From the NCBI GenBank assembly GCA_030154385.1, contig JASKJZ010000221.1, positions 1 to 5,050 on the forward strand: 5,050 bases of DNA, written 5' to 3'. This DNA comes from Clostridiales bacterium. GTDB taxonomy: Bacteria > Bacillota_A > Clostridia > Lachnospirales > Lachnospiraceae. The notes below the pieces were generated by a model. It saw nothing but the letters and a program-made list of their open reading frames with translations, searched no databases and had not been told where the DNA came from. Shown piece by piece: positions 1 to 4,196 of the stretch (within the stretch, counting starts at the first letter, position 1; each line of letters opens with the position of its first letter). A program made the position numbers and the translations under genes.

Positions 1-113
1 CTATAACCTTTTGCTGCTTGATTGTTTATAACACCTTCCAATTCTGTAAGGTTTTTAGAGCCTGTTCCGATAAATTTTTCTTTTAGTGTGACTTGAAATA
101 CGACATATTCCAT
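1..113 (-). CDS. DUF4177 family protein, N-terminal part (runs off left edge)
   Basis: This is the first 37 codons of a minus-strand gene whose 3' end lies outside the window. It begins MEYVVFQVTLKEKFIGTGS and continues with a NLTELEGVINNQAAKGY segment. The opening beta-strand, the FIGTGS turn, and the helix ending in an 'A.KGY' motif fit the small DUF4177 family, single-domain proteins of roughly 60-90 residues with no known biochemical role. The ATG is supported by a strong ribosome binding site, AAAGGGAGA on the minus strand (121-129), 7 nt upstream. A short same-strand reading frame ends 57 bp upstream and could share a transcript. The family call rests on sequence pattern only; function is unknown. 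Confidence 0.75.
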   Translation of the reverse strand, partial: MEYVVFQVTLKEKFIGTGSKNLTELEGVINNQAAKGY

Positions 114-169
114 AATTATTTCTCCCTTTTCTTTAGTTTATTAATAATCAGCCGTAGTTGCATTATCCC

Positions 170-343
170 TTACAAATCATTACCATATAGATAGTAGTGT
201 TCAGCTCTTGCAAACATGTCACAATTGTCTCTTATAAATTGGATTCTTTTTTCATCTTGTTCTATTTTACGCTGTAAGGCTCTGCGTTCTGCTTGTAAAC
301 GCTTTATTTCCTCGACATATTTGTTAGCTGGAATCAAGCTTTC
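170..343 (-). pseudogene. Orphan 57-codon frame, charged coiled-coil C-terminal fragment
   Basis: A minus-strand frame is open from 343 to a TAA at 170-172. Its middle, around residues 8-35 (NKYVEEIKRLQAERRALQRK and on), is dense in Glu, Lys, Arg and Gln with hydrophobic residues at heptad-like spacing, so a helix or coiled coil is likely. It ends with an aromatic tail, HYYLYGNDL. The composition looks like real coding sequence. However, a stop (344-346) lies just upstream, the only early start is a TTG at 335-337 without a properly spaced ribosome binding site, and the first ATG is 15 codons from the end. I read it as the 3' part of a gene whose 5' end was lost or frameshifted. A short intact gene using TTG is possible. 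I do not recognise the family. It lies upstream of the DUF4177 gene on the same strand. Confidence 0.45.
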
Positions 344-357
344 TTATGGTTTGTTAA

Positions 358-372
358 TAACATTGAATGTTA
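358..372. repeat. Perfect 7-1-7 palindrome TAACATTGAATGTTA
   Basis: The arms TAACATT and AATGTTA are exact inverted copies around a central G. The palindrome sits in the gap just beyond the orphan minus-strand frame and about 50 bp upstream of the plus-strand promoter at 420-449. Its size fits an operator for a dimeric regulator, but no T-run follows, so it is not a terminator. In AT-rich DNA such a palindrome can also arise by chance. Confidence 0.3.
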
Positions 373-419
373 CTAAGGGTAAGAATTAAGCATATAAGAA
401 AAACTCTACGGAGCGTTTA

Positions 420-449
420 TTGAAAAATTTATTGCAAAAGAACTATACT
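420..449 (+). promoter_or_regulatory. Predicted sigma-A promoter for the GIY-YIG/DUF2087 unit
   Basis: A -35 box TTGAAA (420-425) and a -10 box TATACT (444-449) are separated by 18 bp. Transcription would start near 456, leaving a leader of about 84 nt before the ATG at 540. No other pair this good was seen between 344 and 539. The rest of this 196-bp gap is AT-rich; it contains the palindrome at 358-372 and a short startless open stretch, but no supported gene. Confidence 0.5.
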
Positions 450-539
450 ACTTATATGAAGGCAATTAAGGTTGAGAAAATAGTATGTAAAGAAATGAAG
501 TAGGAAACATTATTCGATAAATAAAAGGAGTAGAAGCCA

Positions 540-863
540 ATGAATGAATTTTCCAAAAAAGCGTTGAAAGAGCAATATAAAAATAGAATATGCGTTGGAG
601 GAATATATTGTATAAAATGTACAGAAAGTACAAAGAAATGGATCCGTTCAGCTATTAATCTTAGTGGGGCCAAAAATCGTTTTGATTTTTCTGTAAGCAC
701 AAATTCCTGCCCGGAAATATGTATGAGGGAGGATTGGAATCGCTATGGAGCGTCTTCTTTTGTTTTTGAAATAATGGAAGAGATAACAAAAAAAGAAACA
801 CAATCAGATCGGGAATTTACAGAAGATGTTAGTATTTTATTTGAAATGTGGAAAGAGCGATGA
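540..863 (+). CDS. GIY-YIG nuclease-family protein, divergent active-site motif
   Basis: This 107-residue protein has the plan of the short single-domain GIY-YIG proteins common in Firmicutes. It shows GGIY at 20-23, a second-strand segment KWIRSAINLSGAKNRF at 33-48, a DWNRYG motif at 65-70, and FVFEIMEEI at 74-82. Active GIY-YIG nucleases use the GIY tyrosine, a second YIG tyrosine and glycine, an arginine and a glutamate. Here Y23, R47 and E77 can be placed, but the YIG position reads WIR (34-36), with arginine replacing glycine. It may therefore be a weak or inactive nuclease, or a DNA-binding relative. The ATG follows AAGGAG (525-530) with 9 nt spacing. Its TGA overlaps the next gene's ATG (ATGA), indicating translational coupling with the DUF2087 gene. 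The family call is fairly sure; catalytic status is inference. Confidence 0.75.
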   Translation: MNEFSKKALKEQYKNRICVGGIYCIKCTESTKKWIRSAINLSGAKNRFDFSVSTNSCPEICMREDWNRYGASSFVFEIMEEITKKETQSDREFTEDVSILFEMWKER

Positions 864-1153
864 AAGCTAAAATGACGGAAGCGAATGATTTGAAAAATAT
901 AATTGATATTACTAAATTTCTTGACGAGAGAGGGAGAATTACTAATTTATCAAAGAAGAAAAAAATTAGAGTAGCAACCTTACAGTACTTAGCAGATAAA
1001 TTTGAAGAAAATCGAGATTATTCAGAGAAAGAAGTGAATGTTATATGCGAAGAATGGCATACCTTTGGTGATTTCTTTATTCTAAGGCGTGAAATGATCG
1101 ACAATAAGTTATTATGTCGTGAATCAAATGGTTCTCGATATTGGAAAGCCTAA
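860..1153 (+). CDS. DUF2087 domain-containing protein
   Basis: This 97-residue protein is essentially one DUF2087 domain. Visible family features are FLDERGRITNLSKKKKI (20-36), LQYLADKFEENRDYSEKEVN (41-60), the hallmark WHTFGD segment (66-71) followed by LRREMID (75-81), and a C-terminal GSRYWK (91-96). The layout resembles a small winged-helix fold, and relatives occur as the C-terminal part of ArsR-like regulators, so a nucleic-acid-binding or regulatory role is plausible but unproven. I chose the ATG at 860 because it forms an ATGA overlap with the upstream stop and is preceded by GGAAAGAG (850-857). A GTG at 848 would add only four residues and is less likely. It is coupled to the GIY-YIG gene, suggesting the two act together. 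The frame beyond its TAA continues directly into the acetyltransferase remnant. Confidence 0.8.
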   Translation: MKAKMTEANDLKNIIDITKFLDERGRITNLSKKKKIRVATLQYLADKFEENRDYSEKEVNVICEEWHTFGDFFILRREMIDNKLLCRESNGSRYWKA

Positions 1154-1210
1154 TATTACAAGAAAGAAGAAAATTATAAGTCGAATGAATCAGAAAGGCA
1201 AAACCTTAAT

Positions 1211-1360
1211 ACTAAGTTTCAACTCGTTAATTTTGATGATTGGGATCGAAAACAGTATTTTTATTATTTCACAAAAATGCTGCCAACGGGATTTTCTATT
1301 AGTGTAGATGTTGATATTACAACTACTCTTGAGATTCCGAGAGGACTATTTATAAAATAG
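1211..1360 (+). pseudogene. Truncated chloramphenicol acetyltransferase-type remnant
   Basis: The frame TKFQLVNFDDWDRKQYFYYF, continuing through LPTGFSISVDVDIT, strongly resembles the N terminus of type A chloramphenicol acetyltransferases: a 'WDRKEYF' motif around residue 10 followed by a 'YS-V-VDIT' beta-strand. Intact enzymes are about 210-220 residues and carry the catalytic histidine in an HHxxxDG motif near the C terminus. Only about 40 recognisable codons are present here. After them the frame drifts and stops at TAG 1358-1360, so the CoA site and catalytic residues are absent. No ATG begins the conserved region: the expected start position reads AAT-ACT-AAG, and an internal ATG (1277) falls after the WDRK motif. 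The frame is continuous with DUF2087 after its stop. This is a dead fragment and gives no resistance. Confidence 0.65.
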
Positions 1361-1372
1361 AGGAGGTAAGAA

Positions 1373-1960
1373 ATGTTGCAATACAACAATGTTGGTAACT
1401 TAATTCGCAAACTACGTAAAGAGCAAAATATGACGCAAAAGCAGCTGGCAGATAAAATGAATATAAGTGACAAGGCAGTTTCGAAGTGGGAAAGAGGGCT
1501 AGGCCTTCCAGATATTTCTATTGTTTCAGAACTGACAGACATACTTGGGGCAGATTTGCAAAGTTTATTGGAAGGAAATATTGTTCCGAATGATTTTGTG
1601 AATGGAAATCTAAAAAATACAAAGTATTATGTATGCCCAACATGTCACAATATTACGTTTTGTACAGGTGAGGCGGAAGTATCGTGTTGTGCTAAAAAAC
1701 TCAATGTTCAGATGATGATAAAAGCCAAGGAAGGCGAAAAGCTGAATGTCCAAGTAATAGAAAAAGATTGGTATATATCGAGCAAACATCCAATGACAAA
1801 AGAGCATTATATTTCCTTTATAGCGTTTGTAACTGGAGACAAGATTCAAATAATAAAGCAATATCCTGAATGGGAGCTAAGTGTACGAGTTCACAAAAAC
1901 GGACATGCAATGCTGATTTGGTATTGTACAGTGCATGGTTTGTTTTACCAGAATGTATAA
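1373..1960 (+). CDS. XRE-family regulator fused to a desulfoferrodoxin-like domain
   Basis: This 195-residue protein joins two modules. Residues 7-62 form an XRE/Cro-type helix-turn-helix, with LRKEQNMTQKQLADKM, the recognition helix ISDKAVSKWERG (31-42), and LPDI. Residues 84-195 follow the desulfoferrodoxin (superoxide reductase) plan. CPTC (88-91) and CC (105-106) match the four cysteines of the rubredoxin-like iron centre. HPMTKEHYI (139-147) and CTVHGL (185-190) match four of the five ligands of the catalytic iron: H139, H145, C185 and H188. The first histidine ligand of classical enzymes appears replaced, with N125 or L124 at that position. A regulator sensing superoxide, oxygen or iron through the metal sites is inferred; its target and DNA site are unknown. 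The ATG follows a near-perfect AGGAGG (1361-1366). No sound promoter was found just upstream, so it may be read from the promoter at 420. Confidence 0.85.
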   Translation: MLQYNNVGNLIRKLRKEQNMTQKQLADKMNISDKAVSKWERGLGLPDISIVSELTDILGADLQSLLEGNIVPNDFVNGNLKNTKYYVCPTCHNITFCTGEAEVSCCAKKLNVQMMIKAKEGEKLNVQVIEKDWYISSKHPMTKEHYISFIAFVTGDKIQIIKQYPEWELSVRVHKNGHAMLIWYCTVHGLFYQNV

Positions 1961-2129
1961 AAATCCTACAAGACTTATAATAGGATAAGATAGTTCAAAC
2001 TGTTCTATGATATATAAAGGATGATGTTTTTGATCGTCTGAAAAATTTATATATTCTTAATTTCTAGGAGCAGAATTTCTGAAAGCAAAAATAGGTTCTC
2101 CCTGTTCCTATGCCTAATATCAATTAAGT
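1961..2129. other. Intergenic stretch, no gene recognised
   Basis: These 169 bp between the XRE gene and the terminator contain no frame with both a start and a ribosome binding site, on either strand. A weak 6-bp inverted repeat (ATCCTA at 1963-1968, TAGGAT at 1981-1986) lies just past the XRE stop but lacks a T-run, so it is not a convincing terminator. Short open stretches on each strand are broken by stops and match no family that I know. Confidence 0.5.
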
Positions 2130-2177
2130 AAAAAAAGAGCTACACATGCAATAATTTTGCACCGTGTAGCTCTTTTT
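2130..2177. terminator. Bidirectional intrinsic terminator
   Basis: A 14-bp perfect stem (2132-2145 with 2164-2177, core GAGCTACAC/GTGTAGCTC) encloses an inner 5-bp stem TGCAA/TTGCA (2147-2151, 2157-2161) with a five-base loop. The flanks give T-runs on both strands: five T on the plus side (2173-2177) and seven on the minus side (A-run 2130-2136). It would end transcripts from the plus-strand XRE unit and from the minus-strand tRNA, which converge here. It lies 2 bp beyond the tRNA 3' end. Confidence 0.9.
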
Positions 2178-2178
2178 A

Positions 2179-2249
2179 AGCAGATAACGGGAATCGAACC
2201 CGCCTCTCTAGCTTGGGAAGCTAGCGTTCTACCAATGAACTATATCTGC
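2179..2249 (-). tRNA. tRNA-Gly, anticodon CCC
   Basis: A complete 71-nt cloverleaf can be folded on the minus strand: acceptor GCAGATA/TATCTGC with discriminator T; D-arm GTTC/GAAC; anticodon stem CTAGC/GCTAG around the loop TTCCCAA; a four-base variable loop; and T-arm GCGGG/CCCGT around TTCGATT. With U33 as the second loop base, positions 34-36 read CCC, which decodes the glycine codon GGG. CCA is not encoded and must be added enzymatically. The gene has its own promoter immediately upstream and a terminator 2 bp downstream. No terminator separates it from the response regulator gene ending at 2297, so some transcript may also arrive from the two-component operon. Confidence 0.93.
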
Positions 2250-2257
2250 ATGAGCGT

Positions 2258-2286
2258 ATTATAACACTCGACACTTGATTTGTAAA
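2258..2286 (-). promoter_or_regulatory. Sigma-A promoter of the tRNA-Gly gene
   Basis: Read on the minus strand, TTTACA (2281-2286) and a perfect TATAAT (2258-2263) are spaced by 17 bp, the ideal distance. The start site should fall near 2250-2252, only one to three bases before the mature tRNA 5' end at 2249, so RNase P would have a very short leader to remove. The -35 box is 10 bp past the stop codon of the response regulator gene. Confidence 0.8.
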
Positions 2287-2296
2287 TATCTATCAA

Positions 2297-2944
2297 TTAC
2301 AAATTAGACAAAGATCCACTTTTTTTGTGTTTGTAATAAAAGATAGCGATTTGTGTTCGATCTCTTAGATCTAACTTTTCTAAAATTAAGCTGATATAGT
2401 TTCGTACGGTACCTTCACTTAAAAAGAGGGTATCTGCGATTTCTTTGTTGGAAAGGCCTTCTGCAATCTGGAGGATAATATCATATTCTTTTTCTGTAAT
2501 GCCAAAGGCCTCATAGGATAAAGAGGATTCGGCTTGATTTAATAAGTTTGGCAGTTTATTTACAATTTCGGTACCATAGATATTATGACCTTGCTCAACT
2601 GCCTTAAGAGCAGCCACAATACCATCAAAATCTTGTTTTAGCATGTAGCCTTTAGCACCGATATTGAGTGCTTTAATAATATAGTCATCATCCAAAAAGG
2701 TGGTGAGATATAATATTTTTGCTTCTTTATGCTTGGCTAGAATTTGCTCACCAGCATCAAGACCAGTCATGGTATCCATACGAATGTCCATTAATAAGAC
2801 ATCCGGAAGCAGTTTGTCATAAAGCTTGCACGCTTCGGCTCCATTAAATCCCATGCCAACGACTTCAATTTCAGGATCGCAAGATAGTATAGTTTTAAGG
2901 GAGGAACAGACAAGCTTATCATCATCAATCAGTAATAATCGCAT
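2297..2944 (-). CDS. NarL/LuxR-family response regulator
   Basis: This 215-residue cytoplasmic protein has the two standard domains. The receiver (about 1-118) shows the acidic pocket D7-D9, the phosphoacceptor D53 in the LLMDIRMD segment, the switch threonines T81/T82 (LYLTTF), and K103 in the GYMLK motif. The LuxR-type helix-turn-helix (about 148-203) shows LTEKEYDIL-like residues, then AEGLSNKEIADTLFLSEGTV (161-180) and LDLRDRTQIAI. Phosphorylation by the partner kinase should promote dimerisation and DNA binding. The gene starts 3 nt after the kinase stop, and its ribosome binding site AAAGGAG (2954-2960) lies inside the end of the kinase gene, so the pair is one operon with likely coupled translation. 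All key residues are present. The regulated genes are not identifiable from this window. Confidence 0.95.
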   Translation of the reverse strand: MRLLLIDDDKLVCSSLKTILSCDPEIEVVGMGFNGAEACKLYDKLLPDVLLMDIRMDTMTGLDAGEQILAKHKEAKILYLTTFLDDDYIIKALNIGAKGYMLKQDFDGIVAALKAVEQGHNIYGTEIVNKLPNLLNQAESSLSYEAFGITEKEYDIILQIAEGLSNKEIADTLFLSEGTVRNYISLILEKLDLRDRTQIAIFYYKHKKSGSLSNL

Positions 2945-2947
2945 AGG

Positions 2948-4060
2948 TTAAGTCTCCTTTGGTATGGTTATAATAAGTTCAAATCCATTATTTGTATGGA
3001 GGGTTAAGTTGCCTTGAAAGCTCTTTACTCGATCAAATATACTTTGCAGACCCAATCCTTCTGGATATTCCATACGCGATTGGCAGCGGTTTACCATACG
3101 AGTTACTTTTTCAGGTACGGCACCGTTATCCTGAATATGAAGGCAGTAAGACGCTTCGGTTTCGGTTACGTCAATCATTGCTTCTGTTATATCATTACCG
3201 TGCTTAATCATATTGGATAACGCTTCTTTTGTTATGGCTAAGAAGCAATATCGTAGCTTAAGTGGAGGGGAATAACGAAGCTCATATTGATACCGAACCG
3301 GGCAAAGTTTAAATCCATGAATTAACCCCTGGATTGACTGATTCAGATCAATGGATTCGTCATGCATGTTATGAATACTCGAACGTATCGTATCCATACC
3401 TTCCGATATTGAGTTCTTTAGGTCGGTAAGACCCTCAATTAAAAACTCGTCCTTTGCCACCACAAGCAACGCTCCAATTTGAAGAAGTGAACGGGATAAC
3501 AGATGACCTACATGATCGTGGATTTCTTTTGAAATACGGTTTCGTTCATTTAAGGTAGCATTTTGAATTTCATAATCTTGATTTTCCAGAATGCTTTTAT
3601 TTTTTTCTTCCTGCACCAAAGCAAGCTCCCTTGCGGTCTTTCGGAAGGCCTCATAGTCTTTTTGAAGGAGCTCAATGGTCATTGTCTTGTAGGACAAAAA
3701 TAAAGAGAGTATGAGAAATAGGGCAGTAAACATAATGAAAATAGGAGAAAACTGATCCCAAAAAAAGAGAAACGGGAGAATACAAAAAATAGTGGTCCAT
3801 TTAAACATTGAAAATTCTACTTCATATAAAATGACAGGTACAAAAATTGAAAAGAAGGGGAAAAAGCAACATATAGCCAAAAATATCATATAAATACCTA
3901 AATTGATATAAGTATTATTCAAAGTGATTTCTATGACGGAAAGGAAAAAAACGAGTAGAAAGGCGAGTAAAACAAATATAGGTTTTTGTGGAATCGCAAA
4001 GTAAAAAAGAAGCGTGGAGCATCCCAGTAAAATAAATTTATCGATCATGCGTTGTGCCAT
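2948..4060 (-). CDS. Membrane sensor histidine kinase, HisKA_3 type (NarL-system partner)
   Basis: This 370-residue kinase has a hydrophobic N-terminal half with about five or six membrane helices (roughly 8-23, 27-45, 52-80, 88-101, 105-123) and almost no extracellular loop, so the signal is probably sensed in or at the membrane. A linker coiled coil (about 128-170) leads to the dimerisation/phosphotransfer segment NERNRISKEIHDHVGHLLSR (171-190), with H181 as the likely phosphorylated histidine. The ATPase domain shows the N-box EALSNMIKHG (N283), DNG (311-313) and GLGL (335-338). The overall plan resembles DesK/LiaS-type sensors. I start it at the ATG at 4060, which has AAGGAG about 9 nt upstream. 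The open frame extends to 4288, but that would overlap the divergent radical SAM gene and its promoter. It is followed directly by its response regulator. Confidence 0.92.
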   Translation of the reverse strand: MAQRMIDKFILLGCSTLLFYFAIPQKPIFVLLAFLLVFFLSVIEITLNNTYINLGIYMIFLAICCFFPFFSIFVPVILYEVEFSMFKWTTIFCILPFLFFWDQFSPIFIMFTALFLILSLFLSYKTMTIELLQKDYEAFRKTARELALVQEEKNKSILENQDYEIQNATLNERNRISKEIHDHVGHLLSRSLLQIGALLVVAKDEFLIEGLTDLKNSISEGMDTIRSSIHNMHDESIDLNQSIQGLIHGFKLCPVRYQYELRYSPPLKLRYCFLAITKEALSNMIKHGNDITEAMIDVTETEASYCLHIQDNGAVPEKVTRMVNRCQSRMEYPEGLGLQSIFDRVKSFQGNLTLHTNNGFELIITIPKET

Positions 4061-4083
4061 GGTAACCCTCTCCTTCCGTATAC

Positions 4084-4111
4084 ATGATACTATTATGAAA
4101 GAAGTTGTAAA
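4084..4111 (-). promoter_or_regulatory. Possible promoter of the kinase/regulator operon
   Basis: On the minus strand, TTTACA (4106-4111) and TATCAT (4084-4089) are 16 bp apart, giving a start near 4077 and a short leader before the kinase ATG at 4060. The -10 match is moderate (four of six). The kinase ribosome binding site follows at about 4070-4075, which leaves little room, so the exact boxes are uncertain. Confidence 0.35.
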
Positions 4112-4130
4112 AAAAAGCAAGAAAAAGTTC

Positions 4131-4160
4131 TTGAAAATACGAACATATGTATGGTAAAAT
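4131..4160 (+). promoter_or_regulatory. Promoter of the radical SAM gene, extended -10
   Basis: TTGAAA (4131-4136) and TAAAAT (4155-4160) are 18 bp apart, and a TG one base before the -10 box (4152-4153) makes it an extended -10 promoter. Transcription would start near 4167, about 30 nt before the ATG at 4197. The spacer and the start region are covered by the inverted repeat described separately, so a bound repressor would block this promoter. Confidence 0.6.
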
Positions 4161-4186
4161 AAAAACAGAACATACATTCGTATTTT
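4134..4186. promoter_or_regulatory. Candidate paired LexA/DinR-like operator in a long inverted repeat
   Basis: AAAATACGAACATATGT (4134-4150) and ACATACATTCGTATTTT (4170-4186) are inverted copies with 15 of 17 positions matching, separated by 19 bp containing the -10 box. Each arm holds a near match to the Gram-positive SOS box GAAC-N4-GTTC: GAACATATGTAT (4141-4152, two mismatches to GTTC, one to the GTTT seen in clostridia) and GAACATACATTC (4168-4179, one mismatch). Known biology: LexA represses DNA-repair genes through such boxes. LexA binding here is inference. Confidence 0.45.
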
Positions 4187-4196
4187 GGAGGGGATT

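Noticed and set aside
392..510. Open plus-strand stretch of about 38 codons before the GIY-YIG gene
   Set aside because: It has no start codon with a ribosome binding site, is lysine-rich as expected from AT-rich DNA, overlaps the predicted promoter, and resembles no family I know.
1119..1307. 62-codon plus-strand frame overlapping the end of the DUF2087 gene
   Set aside because: It is in a different frame from both the DUF2087 gene and the acetyltransferase-like segment, has no ribosome binding site, and matches no family; it is a shadow frame.
1329..1356. Promoter-like TTGAGA (1329-1334) and TATAAA (1351-1356) before the XRE gene
   Set aside because: The spacing of 16 bp is acceptable, but the start site would fall near 1363, inside the AGGAGG ribosome binding site, so the transcript would lack it.
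1963..1986. Inverted repeat after the XRE stop as a terminator
   Set aside because: The stem is only 6 bp, AT-rich, and not followed by a T-run; the strong hairpin at 2130-2177 is the better terminator.
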